The notes beneath the pieces were generated by a model. It saw only the letters and a list, made by a program, of their open reading frames with translations. It was not told where the DNA came from and did no database searches. DNA of 64,000 nucleotides, from NCBI GenBank assembly GCA_039105265.1, contig JAPFFF010000003.1:2356001-2420000 (forward strand), in the 5' to 3' direction. Source of the stretch: Tritrichomonas musculus (Eukaryota > Parabasalia > Tritrichomonadida > Tritrichomonadidae). Both the position numbers and the translations under genes were made by a program. Of the stretch, positions 11,801-19,932 are shown in pieces. The first letter of the stretch is position 1. Each line of letters starts with the position of its first letter.

Positions 11801-13473
11801 CCAAAGGCTTCTTGATTATTTCTAATCCTATTAGGTATATAAATCGATTCATTCTCTGTATAGTGATCATAATATGAATACCATTGCCACTCTTGATATC
11901 TGTCGCTCCATCGTAAATAACCATTTTCATCATTCTCATATATCTTCAGAAGATTATACGCAATGTATTCACTATCCATTTCATATCTCCATGTTGGTGA
12001 AATATTATCATGAACATTATCAATCATCACCCATTCTCCATGCACTAAATCCCAAATATAATTTATTGGAACACTAGCTTGTCTGTTTTCTCTCCATCCT
12101 TCAGGTCTATCAAACTCATCTATTATTTCTTCCCATTCTTTCCATAACACATTCCATACGTAATTATCATCATGATGTTTTCCACGGTCCGAACTTCTAT
12201 CTTGTACATCAACTTTTTGTTTCTCTTTATCTTGTTCAAGGACCTGTTTTGCTATTTCTGGTATTGCATCTCGATATAAAATCGTTTGAGTAAATACATC
12301 TTGAGTAGACTCAACTGCTCTGTCTACGAAGAGACGATTTTGATTGTTTTGTAAATCTCGGATATGATTTTCTAAGTGATCTCTCATTTGTAGTATGCGA
12401 TTTATATCTTCTCCTCCAGCGCCTTGATTACATTTACAGGATTTAATTTTGAGGACATAATCATGTAAATCATTATGAGCTTGCGTTAAATTGTTTAAGC
12501 TTGAGTACACATTATTTAAGTATTCTCCAAGTGTGATAGTTTCATATGTACCGTCATCTTCAACAATAGTTATTCGTAAACTATCAGCATCTTTTCTGGT
12601 TTTAATATAGTTGACTCCTTTCTTTATCATTACTTCAACCAAGTATTGTGCTAGGAAAGCACCCATAAATAGTTTAATATTTGCATAATTATCTTTTTGG
12701 TTTTGCATGTATATATCAATAAACTCACCAGGGCTGCTTACCTCCACTAACTGGTCTGCTTTAACTTCAACATTACTATTTTTATATTTGTATCCTATTG
12801 TCTTGAGCGTATTGTCCTGAAGATTATAATGATATTGTTTTGTCCCATTTATAAACTTTATCCAGTTTGTTTTGTTAAATGTATCATATAATAATCTTGT
12901 GGTATTTTGATTATTCTTTTCATTCTTAATGATATTCTTCAATATACTAGCTAGATTATGAAACGGAAGGTGTTGGAATTCATCTGTTGGAGTTTGAACA
13001 TACTTTATAACATCACATTGCCCTTTATCTTCATCTAATACTACTTGCTCATAACCATCTGCTGCACACATCAATTCATTATACATTTCATGAATGGCCT
13101 CACAAGTTTTTGATTCCCCTTCGATAATGTCATTAAATGTATTAACACAAAATTCTTCTTTGATCAGCTCTCTGTTGGATTCCTCTAATATACTTTTCTT
13201 CATTGGGGCTCGATATTCAAGTATTTGTGTAGATTTTTCAGTTATTGGAATGTCACCGAATCCTTCAAGACTGCCTCCATTTTCTATGTAACCGTTAACT
13301 ACTCGGGCGTCTACTTCACTCTTATTATACAGACAATTGAACTTTGGATATACATTAGGCTTATCTTCTTGAATGATATTTATTTTTTCATCTTCTCCTA
13401 CACCTATTTCGAAACCATTTGCTTTAAGTTTTGTTGCCACCTTGCTCTTTGCTGAATATAGTGTCAAAGACAT
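8833..13473 (-). CDS. Element B giant fibre-like protein 2 (1546 aa) with Trp-rich repeats
   Basis: Largest gene in the window. The N-terminal ~430 residues include a charged domain and a coiled-coil-like stretch. Residues ~438-650 contain about five imperfect repeats of ~45-50 aa, each with a W-aromatic signature (NYVWNVLWKEWEEI, NYIWDLVHGEWVMI, NFIWDVEHEEWVIM) followed by GWR or similar. The C-terminal half matches the 1347-aa neighbour: a globular region, the block TTLYTDYNITSSK (~1198-1240), a hydrophobic segment, and a C-terminal region ending in a coiled coil. The Trp repeats are absent from element C's counterpart. The gene is divergent from the penton-like gene with only 19 bp between the start codons. 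Probably a virion spike protein; carbohydrate binding by the Trp repeats is speculation. Confidence 0.72.
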   Translation of the reverse strand: MSLTLYSAKSKVATKLKANGFEIGVGEDEKINIIQEDKPNVYPKFNCLYNKSEVDARVVNGYIENGGSLEGFGDIPITEKSTQILEYRAPMKKSILEESNRELIKEEFCVNTFNDIIEGESKTCEAIHEMYNELMCAADGYEQVVLDEDKGQCDVIKYVQTPTDEFQHLPFHNLASILKNIIKNEKNNQNTTRLLYDTFNKTNWIKFINGTKQYHYNLQDNTLKTIGYKYKNSNVEVKADQLVEVSSPGEFIDIYMQNQKDNYANIKLFMGAFLAQYLVEVMIKKGVNYIKTRKDADSLRITIVEDDGTYETITLGEYLNNVYSSLNNLTQAHNDLHDYVLKIKSCKCNQGAGGEDINRILQMRDHLENHIRDLQNNQNRLFVDRAVESTQDVFTQTILYRDAIPEIAKQVLEQDKEKQKVDVQDRSSDRGKHHDDNYVWNVLWKEWEEIIDEFDRPEGWRENRQASVPINYIWDLVHGEWVMIDNVHDNISPTWRYEMDSEYIAYNLLKIYENDENGYLRWSDRYQEWQWYSYYDHYTENESIYIPNRIRNNQEAFGPLFAWNIMDTQWQEHGQDFLDNWRTDSILNPPDNFIWDVEHEEWVIMTQHFDGVDGWRTIHSREMIDIVEIRNSLLHLFGKIEWNEERKQWIWKPILENENNPASPLALFSNDKSTGTSIALPDFVNNALSFEKVLECYGVDICDDIPTLDETKPVLGKYIIKGDLEVNGKILCDSVPSGGIVTTDFSHEPGYPVYTLTNDKLSIDTFQLFDRDFKMLVIGNTDDIQKKISNTTERTNIFKVILRKTIIKNAEGDIINEFYIYVHDGKIYNPILMHNTEHDETRLSYFHEATNKIFIAYEERVNLDPYNLYIKGELSIMYLLPQDSLVAVEPTIKCDIIDAKNVMKLHESDIIYLYRPSNISDETLDGHDYYKMVYKIPNTYTIPDGLNFTFKDYSFSNDWSLIWNATNGQWEGYNCSGHVKEKVINKLNKRCPKNKLNSVGCYVMIKKDDHNTDIIPANEHGLMYSLANLDRTETYISYKDGSLKNGKDVEVSFEIHSCENEFKYDGYDTLKVYLKWNKYLDNAIYLHSISRFYWDLYIPNSNIATRLTFKLDPDYKIRHYIAYDYTYIDIIGEKDTIEKLNINWRKDKINTETRDIELYLRKAMTESIEEIKWNGNTNPFDYIIQSQFYEITPRPDAATTLYTDYNITSSKIITADNITTMRSDVNVLTNNFDVLSYDFNILRIDVNKLQIEMLAQQMITKHLSSQVHALIVGQEISLLFSLVGFMVGVGGVIVDNMGINFGTRAIYNGNDVSHYASLDDFTVDYGSVVEDAIRLESGGSIQRVVPSISNANLRLNEYWLQWRDLLFDLDMADGNIAMSDYIFQQIVDLEEIIHAEFPLAEMPDWLKVLMRAKDLPTSRVARSTTTEPDLITNVIEWCEKDYQRLDDPTKFKDNWINPDKAVLSLSATIDICNRMRDSMKLPIGILAHEIKSIKEKSSNKHPLEDIDMTAYVTKVEVKEMLQQKDAIIESLANRIAALEKKCANIE

Positions 13474-13492
13474 TTTTCTTTGAAAATAAATT
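13474..13492. promoter_or_regulatory. 19-bp divergent promoter between fibre-like and penton-like genes (element B)
   Basis: Only tttttctttgaaaataaatt separates the two divergent start codons. The tttttc...gaaaataa arrangement gives a T-rich tract upstream of each ATG. Similar-sized divergent spacers occur at 42745-42759 (element C) and 53371-53388 (element A), always beside a fibre-like gene. The function is inferred from position. Confidence 0.5.
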
Positions 13493-14227
13493 ATGTTGTA
13501 TTCGGTTCAGAGCCAACCAGGTAATTACAATACTGTAAGACTTAATATTGATATACCATGGAAATGCCCATACGTGAAGTATTATGTTTCATCTATTAAC
13601 ACCAAGGCAAACATATTAATGACAACAGATGATGATTATTTAATATTTGAGTCATCACTCGGAGAAGTAAAAATAGAATTTGATGAAATGTATGCTTACT
13701 CCTTTAACTACTTAGTCAAATGCCTAAATGCAAATCAGACTGTAATCGAGTTCAAGAATATCAATAATAGAACCATTTCACTAAAACCAGTCCAAAATGT
13801 AACTTTCAAGGAAGGTAGTCATAGAGCGAAATTGATTACTGGTTTGTTCAATACTAAACCAGGGCATATATTTCCAAATGGAGTTGAGTGCGAGGTACCT
13901 GATCTACCTATACTTGATTTTGCCAATAAGTTGTATTTAGTTTCATTACAGGGGGTAGCAACTCATTCATCAATTGGAGACCAAGAATATACCCCAAGCA
14001 TCCTTGCAAACATTGACACATTGATAATGGATCAAGAGGCAATGATAGTTAACTATGACATGACTAAGCCAATAAAAATAAAAGTTAATACGGATTCATT
14101 AAAATATTTGGAAATGAGATTAGTCGATTTCATGTTTCAACCAGTAATATTAAAATCTCCTCTCTTCATTACCTTAAAAATAAAACCAAGCCAAGAGGCT
14201 GATATATATGACATCCTTACTAAATGA
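13493..14227 (+). CDS. Penton-like minor capsid protein (244 aa), element B
   Basis: Probable single-jelly-roll minor capsid protein that would fill the fivefold vertices. The call rests on its size (~250 aa), its predicted beta-rich character, its conservation in element C at 42760-43521, and its position next to the fibre genes in both. Shared features are an N-terminal LQ/VQSxGxY..xxLNINIPWxC motif, a central H/DHRAxLxTGLxNxK segment, and a C-terminal LVDFxxQPVxLxSPxFxTxKxKP segment. There is no signal peptide or membrane segment. The stop overlaps the convergent GIY-YIG-like gene by 8 bp. The function is inferred, not shown; the pairing with a fibre gene is what a penton base would need. 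Confidence 0.6.
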   Translation: MLYSVQSQPGNYNTVRLNIDIPWKCPYVKYYVSSINTKANILMTTDDDYLIFESSLGEVKIEFDEMYAYSFNYLVKCLNANQTVIEFKNINNRTISLKPVQNVTFKEGSHRAKLITGLFNTKPGHIFPNGVECEVPDLPILDFANKLYLVSLQGVATHSSIGDQEYTPSILANIDTLIMDQEAMIVNYDMTKPIKIKVNTDSLKYLEMRLVDFMFQPVILKSPLFITLKIKPSQEADIYDILTK

Positions 14228-14543
14228 TAGCTCTGGGACAATGATATTGGATATAAGTCCTAATAATATATATCATTTCATTCACATTCCCAACAAAGTA
14301 CTCATTTCCTATAAATGCGGTTCCATCTCTTGTTGTTGCTCTCTTATAATTTTCTTCAAATATTGTTATTAATTCTTTTTCCACTTTTACTGAATCACTT
14401 ACTGCTTCAATTATATATACTTCGCTGTCTTTTGGATATTGTCCCATTCTTGTTGCAATCTTATTTGTTCTACCAATTTTGTATACAGGTTGATTAGAAT
14501 AAGAAAATTCCCTTTCACGAATCAAATATATGTATTCTACCAT
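14220..14543 (-). CDS. GIY-YIG-like (T5orf172/MUG113-type) small protein, 107 aa
   Basis: The protein begins MVEYIYLIREREF and continues with PVYKIGRTNKIATRMGQYP. This is the YxYLIxxxxF...xYKIGxT..RMxxYP pattern of T5orf172/MUG113-type GIY-YIG-like domains, which are common in large DNA viruses and phages. It covers nearly the whole protein, so it is a single-domain form. It is inserted between the penton-like gene and PolB, on the opposite strand to both; element C lacks it at that position, so it is an accessory gene. A nuclease or DNA-processing role is suggested by family only. Confidence 0.75.
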   Translation of the reverse strand: MVEYIYLIREREFSYSNQPVYKIGRTNKIATRMGQYPKDSEVYIIEAVSDSVKVEKELITIFEENYKRATTRDGTAFIGNEYFVGNVNEMIYIIRTYIQYHCPRAII

Positions 14544-14598
14544 TTTAGGGTTAATAAATATTTAGCGTGATATTTTTTTATTTCTTATTTACACTTAA

Positions 14599-17500
14599 AT
14601 GACATACCTCTTTGATATATCAGTTGACCTCTATTCGACTGCAAGAACGGAAGCAAGAAAAGAGTATAAGCAAAGGGTGAAAGACGTAAGAGACAAACGA
14701 AAGTTCAAGAAATATTTGAAAGAATTCATGACCAAGGCTAAGAAAGAAATATCATTTGACATAGATATAGGTGATGATGAAGATAAGAGACTTGCTTTCA
14801 CTGAAACATTAAGACAATTACACAAAGAGAATAAGAAGAATATAGTAGTAAAAAGCGAATCATTAGGTGGTGAGGAATACAAATGGTTTACACTTTCCAA
14901 GGCACGAAGATTAGATTCAACAATAGGACATATATCAGGGACAATAGACTTGAATGATGACTGTTCAGACAATAATCCTTGGGTTGGCAATGTATTCATC
15001 CCTGCAAAATACCAGTTGCTCTTCATTAAAAATAGAAAGAGAGGCAAGCAAACATCATTCACTATTAATAAAGAAGATAATAAAGGTAAGTTGTATGAAG
15101 AAGAAGTTGAAGTCGACGAAGATTATCGCGATAATCCAGAAGGTGGATTCTTCCCTTATATTAATCTCTCTGATTTAGACTTATCACAATACCAAATATT
15201 CAAGACAGTTGATAAGAAGAACTATAAAGACAATTGTTTGGTATATGCTTGCATTCAGTCTGGAGTATTCACTGATGAGGAAATTAATTATTTACGCTTT
15301 ATGGTCAAGACTAGGTTAATCCCCAATAACTTGATATACGATATAGCCAAGCAGTTTAAATGCCATTTTGTTGTAAGAAGGATTGATGAGAAATATGATG
15401 AAAGAAGCCAACTACAAATAAAAATAGATACAAGAAAGAGACCATGGGCCAAAGAGTTTGACAGAATTGTTGACTTATTACTGTACAAGAACCATTACAT
15501 GATATATAAACCCCTAAATGGTGTTAAACCTATGGCAATATTTCGCAAGCTATTTAAAGAAGGAAAGTTCAGGGAGATAAAGAACTGTGAAATGAATATC
15601 TTAGCAACGAATGAATACAACTCTCACTTAGCGGATTATACGGACCTTGAATATGATCCTGAATTGTGCTGTAAACTAATAGATTCATCAGAGACGAAAA
15701 AGGAGAGAGAGTGGAGTAGGATTTATTATTCTGATTTTGAAACTAATACCACTGTATCACCCCATATGCCTTATCTAAATATTACTGTGTACAGGACCAA
15801 AGAGTTAATTCATAAAATGATATTTGATGGAACCAATATCGCTGACAGATTACTAAAGTCATTGGAGAACAATTCTCTCATTTACTTCCATAACCTTAAA
15901 TATGATGCTTGTTTCTTTATAAATACTCCTGGATGGGATGTACAAATAACAGAGAGAAGTGGAACGATTCTGCAAATAGTCATGACAAAGTATAAACCTA
16001 ACAAGAGATTAACTTTCCGCAATAGCTACTCTATCATCCCTGCTGCATTAGCTTCATTTGGTAAGATGTTTCAGTTACCAGTTCATAAAGAGGTAATGGC
16101 CTATAAAATATATACTGAAAGGAACATAAATAGGAAAACTGTCTCTGCGCTTGAATTTCAACTACAGTATTACATGGAGAACCAAGACAAGAAACCATTG
16201 ACACAGATAAAACAAGACTGGAAGCAATTAATAGATAATGCAAAAGCTTGTGGTGCATATGTTGGAGGAGCTATTGATATTATGAAGTATGCTATCTATT
16301 ATTGCAAACTGGATTGCATAGTATTGATGAAGAGAGTAGAGAAATTTAATAGAGATCTGGTAGAAGTATTTAAGCAGACGAAGACAAAGATGCTTGATGT
16401 CCATAACTTTATATCCATTAGTTCTATTGGCTACTATTATGCATATAAATTTGGTTGCTTTGATGGGTGTTATCAACTTAGTGGTAAACCACAAAACTTC
16501 ATTCAGAGATGCGTTAGTGGAGGTAGAACAATGACAGCTAATAATGAAAAGCAATATATAGAGGAAAGGATACAAGATTTTGATGCAGTCAGTTTATATC
16601 CTAGTGCAATGAGTATTATGTCTGGTGTACCTAAAGGAGTGCCTGAAGTAATTCGCCTGGAGGCCTCAGGTACTAATCGTGCGGGCCCATCGGATATGTT
16701 TACGAAAGAATTATTAGATTTTGATCAGTTCTTCATTGAAATCAATATCAAGAAGATCAAGTGCAAGGCTGACAAACCATATAAATTTGGTCAAATATTT
16801 AGTAGGAATGATCAAGGGTCAAAAATATTTAACAACAACACCATCAACAATTATTACATAGACAAGAGAGCTTTTATGGACTTGATGGAGTTTTATGATT
16901 TCGATTATGAGTTTATTAGAGGATATTACTTTGACAAAGGATTCAACAACAAGATTAATGTATTTATAGAGAAATTGTTCAATCTAAGAAGGAGATACCA
17001 AGATGCTAACAATCCATTGCAACAAACCATTAAACTACTTCTTAATTCTATTTACGGAAAATCTATCCTAAAGGCAACAACAACTGAAACTAAATGTATA
17101 CCAAAAGATAAAGCCATTAAATATATATGGAAGAACTATAATTACATAACAGAGGTGATAGAGAACAAGTCAATTGATAATGTATATGTTAAGAAGGTTA
17201 AACCAATAAACAGTCATTTTAATTTACCTCATTTTGGTGCTAGTGTCTTGTCATGGAGCAAACATCTTATGAATAGGGTAATGAGTACTGCAGAGCAAAA
17301 TGGAATAGACATCTACTATACAGATACAGATAGCGTACACGTTAGAGAAATAGATGTACCAAGTATAGCTGAGGTGTTCAAGAAAAAACATGGGAAGGAG
17401 TTGATTGGTAAGAAGATGACACAGTTTCATTGTGACTTTGATTCGTTTAATGGTGCTGTCGGTAGTGTTCATTCAAGGAAATTAATAGCATTAGGAAAGA

Positions 17501-17751
17501 AAAGTTACTTAGATATCCTAGTTGATGAACAAGGTAATGAAGGCTATCACATTAGATTAAAAGGAATACCAAAACAAGTTATCCTGAACAAAGCAAAAAG
17601 AATGGGTATAACAATTGAGCAACTATATGAGAAACTTTATGATGGAGAGGAAATTACATTTAACCTCCTTGATGGTGCTAATTGCTTCAGAAAGAGTAGT
17701 TCTTATCAACAAGTAAATCTTCCTGTGTTTGAACGAAGAATCAAATTTTAA
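14599..17751 (+). CDS. POLB: Element B protein-primed family B DNA polymerase (1050 aa)
   Basis: Replicative polymerase, expected to start synthesis from a terminal protein at the TIRs. Motifs in order: Exo I YSDFE (~377), Exo II FHNLKYDA (~430), Exo III YCKLDC (~568), motif A DFDAVSLYPSAM (~659), motif B LLLNSIYGKS (~812), motif C YTDTDSV (~906) and LGKKSY (~964). Upstream, residues ~205-300 contain YKDNCLVYAC and YKNHYMIYK, a Cys and His pair like that of OTU/papain-like folds and shared with element C. The N-terminal ~150 aa is basic and could contain the terminal-protein part; this is inference. Near 16657-16692 the gene has a short GC-rich insert that the element C homologue lacks. The start follows ttatttacacttaaATG. 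Confidence 0.96.
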   Translation: MTYLFDISVDLYSTARTEARKEYKQRVKDVRDKRKFKKYLKEFMTKAKKEISFDIDIGDDEDKRLAFTETLRQLHKENKKNIVVKSESLGGEEYKWFTLSKARRLDSTIGHISGTIDLNDDCSDNNPWVGNVFIPAKYQLLFIKNRKRGKQTSFTINKEDNKGKLYEEEVEVDEDYRDNPEGGFFPYINLSDLDLSQYQIFKTVDKKNYKDNCLVYACIQSGVFTDEEINYLRFMVKTRLIPNNLIYDIAKQFKCHFVVRRIDEKYDERSQLQIKIDTRKRPWAKEFDRIVDLLLYKNHYMIYKPLNGVKPMAIFRKLFKEGKFREIKNCEMNILATNEYNSHLADYTDLEYDPELCCKLIDSSETKKEREWSRIYYSDFETNTTVSPHMPYLNITVYRTKELIHKMIFDGTNIADRLLKSLENNSLIYFHNLKYDACFFINTPGWDVQITERSGTILQIVMTKYKPNKRLTFRNSYSIIPAALASFGKMFQLPVHKEVMAYKIYTERNINRKTVSALEFQLQYYMENQDKKPLTQIKQDWKQLIDNAKACGAYVGGAIDIMKYAIYYCKLDCIVLMKRVEKFNRDLVEVFKQTKTKMLDVHNFISISSIGYYYAYKFGCFDGCYQLSGKPQNFIQRCVSGGRTMTANNEKQYIEERIQDFDAVSLYPSAMSIMSGVPKGVPEVIRLEASGTNRAGPSDMFTKELLDFDQFFIEINIKKIKCKADKPYKFGQIFSRNDQGSKIFNNNTINNYYIDKRAFMDLMEFYDFDYEFIRGYYFDKGFNNKINVFIEKLFNLRRRYQDANNPLQQTIKLLLNSIYGKSILKATTTETKCIPKDKAIKYIWKNYNYITEVIENKSIDNVYVKKVKPINSHFNLPHFGASVLSWSKHLMNRVMSTAEQNGIDIYYTDTDSVHVREIDVPSIAEVFKKKHGKELIGKKMTQFHCDFDSFNGAVGSVHSRKLIALGKKSYLDILVDEQGNEGYHIRLKGIPKQVILNKAKRMGITIEQLYEKLYDGEEITFNLLDGANCFRKSSSYQQVNLPVFERRIKF

Positions 17752-17755
17752 AAAT

Positions 17756-17812
17756 CTTCATCTTATTTTTGGTTTGGGTTAACAGGTTAGATCTAACCCT
17801 ATTTTTCTAACC
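17756..17812. repeat. 57-bp inverted repeat, left arm, flanking the 347-aa gene
   Basis: This arm is the inverted match of 18998-19054. It contains the 14-bp palindrome ggttagatctaacc. It starts 5 bp after the PolB stop. A third, partial and less exact copy in the orientation of the right arm lies at 18903-18953. The arms bracket one gene of unknown function. Confidence 0.9.
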
Positions 17813-17857
17813 TTTATTTTTTTAGTTAATTTTTTATCATCCATTTACATAAACCTA

Positions 17858-18901
17858 ATGATAGCGCAAACAAATACACAAGATTGCCTCATTCGACACT
17901 CGGAGAACGCGAGAGACTTCAATGTTAATGAATATCTTGTTGACCTAATACCTAAACCAATATCTGATGTAAATGGGAAAGTTGATAAGTATTATGATAT
18001 TCATGGAAACCCTATTAAGCCTCTTGTGGAAGTTAGTTGCGAGAAGGAATTAAACACAAAGAGAATGATTATGAGGGATTTGCTAACCAATAACTATAAT
18101 CCTGATGCTTATGATGTTAAGTTTGAGCACAACAATAAATATATCAAAGACGTTTTCACTATGATTTCAAGTCTTCCAAAGATAATGCCAATATCACAGA
18201 CAAAACCATTTGAACCAATATTTAATGAAATAGAAGTATTAAAGACAGATAGTGCAGAACTTAAGAAGTTTCTACGTAAAATGAATGTACAGTTTGTTGG
18301 TTATTATTGTGACCACAATGCTATGAATGAGAAGTGTGATAAAGTAGTGATGAGTACAAGTGAACTTTTGGAGAGTGAAGACTTTGAGAAATATAAAGAG
18401 TTTATTGAAAGATACGCTAACTGTATATATGATGTATTCTGTTATTACTGGTATGATATGGAAAACAATAATAATCATGAGAGCTTAAGAAGTAAGGTTA
18501 ATGAATTTCATATTGATTACAGTACCTTATTGAAGCTTAGATGCTGTATTACGAGGATTAATACTAAAATATTTAATATCAATTCAAGTTCCAATAAACG
18601 TTGCAGTAAGTGTGAGGCCAAACAGAGATTATATGAATATACTTTGCGTGAAGTTCAACGTATGAGAGCTGAACAGGAAGAAATCGATAGGCAGTTTGAT
18701 GAGTCTGATTACGATTTAGCCAAGTTTATGCAGAACAATTATCCAAGCATTGATAGATTATTGTTAAAGGATGTTCAGCAGAGATATGCCAAAGAGTTTG
18801 GACAGAAATTAACATTTGCACAATTAACAGAAAAGATTGAACAGACAGGCAAATGGAAGATAACAAAGGTTCATAACATTATGTATGTGAGTAAATTGTA
18901 A
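17858..18901 (+). CDS. Unknown 347-aa protein between inverted repeats, element B
   Basis: I do not recognise this protein. It is hydrophilic and has no clear membrane segment. A cluster of cysteines (YYCDHNAMNEKCDK; later RCSKCEAK) might bind zinc. A charged helical stretch follows (~250-285, RMRAEQEEIDRQFDE), then a C-terminal ~55-residue segment that looks like a small helical or winged-helix unit (LLLKDVQQRYAKEFG... GKWKITKVHN). It is co-directional with PolB, 106 bp downstream, and is bracketed by 57-bp inverted repeats. Element C has no recognisable equivalent and instead carries a KilA-N gene in the same neighbourhood. A DNA-binding accessory role is a guess. Confidence 0.7.
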   Translation: MIAQTNTQDCLIRHSENARDFNVNEYLVDLIPKPISDVNGKVDKYYDIHGNPIKPLVEVSCEKELNTKRMIMRDLLTNNYNPDAYDVKFEHNNKYIKDVFTMISSLPKIMPISQTKPFEPIFNEIEVLKTDSAELKKFLRKMNVQFVGYYCDHNAMNEKCDKVVMSTSELLESEDFEKYKEFIERYANCIYDVFCYYWYDMENNNNHESLRSKVNEFHIDYSTLLKLRCCITRINTKIFNINSSSNKRCSKCEAKQRLYEYTLREVQRMRAEQEEIDRQFDESDYDLAKFMQNNYPSIDRLLLKDVQQRYAKEFGQKLTFAQLTEKIEQTGKWKITKVHNIMYVSKL

Positions 18902-18902
18902 A

Positions 18903-18953
18903 GGTTAGAAAAATAGGGTTAGAACTAACCTGTTAACCCAAGGACCAAAAATA
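18903..18953. repeat. Partial third copy of the 57-bp repeat
   Basis: It begins directly after the 347-aa gene's stop codon and matches the right arm at 18998-19054 in the same orientation for about 40 bp, with a changed base in the central palindrome. It forms a near-direct repeat with the right arm. Confidence 0.75.
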
Positions 18954-18997
18954 CTAAAAATTCATCCTATATTTTTGTTTATCAGATGGCTGTGAAT

Positions 18998-19054
18998 GGT
19001 TAGAAAAATAGGGTTAGATCTAACCTGTTAACCCAAACCAAAAATAAGATGAAG
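18998..19054. repeat. 57-bp inverted repeat, right arm
   Basis: Perfect inverted match by eye to 17756-17812. It lies just beyond the 3' end of the convergent AT-hook/bZIP-like gene, so it could also act as a shared 3' end signal. Confidence 0.9.
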
Positions 19055-19065
19055 GTTTTTTGTTT

Positions 19066-19347
19066 TCATGCTTCTTTCTTCTCAGCAGTAACCATTTGAG
19101 CTTCGCGAGTGCTCGCAGCGAATTGAGCAATTTTCTTCAATTCCTCTAGCTCTTGCTTCTTTCTTTGTCTATATTCTTTTTGTTGTTGTCGTCTGGCTTC
19201 AAGTCTTTCTTCAGGGGTATTATATTTACTCTTCCTACCTCTTTTCGGGGTATCCATTGACGTCAGATTCTCACTTGACTTCGATTTGGACAATTTCTTT
19301 ATTACTTCTGTTTTCTTGAATTGGTTTAGGTCTATTTTACTCGTCAT
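19066..19347 (-). CDS. Small AT-hook/bZIP-like basic protein (93 aa), element B
   Basis: The middle of the protein reads KRGRKSKYNTPEERL then EARRQQQKEYRQRKKQELE. It starts with an AT-hook-like RGRK core and continues into a basic region plus helix resembling bZIP proteins. Element C carries a homologue at 43527-43820 with the same core (RGRKRKY, then EERIIARRLQQKQYRERKK). The flanking sequence is not conserved, so the basic block is the functional part. It is likely a DNA-binding regulator or genome-condensing protein in the nucleus; this is inference from composition. It is the first gene of the leftward virion block as read from the map centre. Confidence 0.72.
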   Translation of the reverse strand: MTSKIDLNQFKKTEVIKKLSKSKSSENLTSMDTPKRGRKSKYNTPEERLEARRQQQKEYRQRKKQELEELKKIAQFAASTREAQMVTAEKKEA

Positions 19348-19376
19348 TTTGATAAAAATAAAAAAACAAATAATAA

Positions 19377-19904
19377 TTACATATTAACTGCATACTTAAG
19401 ACAAAGATGATATTTGTTAACTAATTCATTGTACTGAGGATTAAAGTATGTTTTGAAATCAGTACATACTTCTCCATTATCATTTACTATCTTAATGGAA
19501 TCTATCTTACGTATTGGATTAGCTTTCCCTGCACAACAACCTACATCCTCATCAAGACTTATTTCTACAACCTCCGCCTTAATAATTGTTTTAATTATAT
19601 TAGATAAGGCAGTAACAGGGACAATTATACAATTCTTTGATATTAAGTTGGATAATAATGCTTTGTCTTGGTCTAACAATATTTTTGCATACGTTTCAAG
19701 TATCACGTACTTAACATCCTTTGTTTCTTCTTCTTGATTCTCTTCTAATTCAACATTACGAGTGATAACAATTTCTTCTTTTCCATCATCCCTTTTGTTT
19801 ATAATAATATTATTATTTATATTGCTTGTTGACTGTGCTGCTGCTTGAGGTTCTAATGAAACGTTCGCCTGCACACCATTCGCTTGAGTTCTCTTCTTTA
19901 TCAT
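19377..19904 (-). CDS. Conserved 175-aa Polinton core protein of unknown function, element B
   Basis: All three elements carry this gene (35454-35981 in C, 63318-63908 in A). B and C share NxNxSLEP near the N-terminus, NNNI.INKRDDGKE, ILETYAKILLDQDKAL.SNLISK, a Gly-Cys-Cys motif (DVGCCAGK), and a C-terminal YNELVNKYHLCLKY. In A the equivalent motif is DSGCTGC and the C-terminal segment is HVWTELIRHSISLK. It lies close to MCP in all three. There is no membrane segment or known domain. The conservation and position suggest a virion or assembly factor. The function is not known. Confidence 0.75.
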   Translation of the reverse strand: MIKKRTQANGVQANVSLEPQAAAQSTSNINNNIIINKRDDGKEEIVITRNVELEENQEEETKDVKYVILETYAKILLDQDKALLSNLISKNCIIVPVTALSNIIKTIIKAEVVEISLDEDVGCCAGKANPIRKIDSIKIVNDNGEVCTDFKTYFNPQYNELVNKYHLCLKYAVNM

Positions 19905-19932
19905 TTCCTTTCGAAAAAAAGTTGATAATCAA

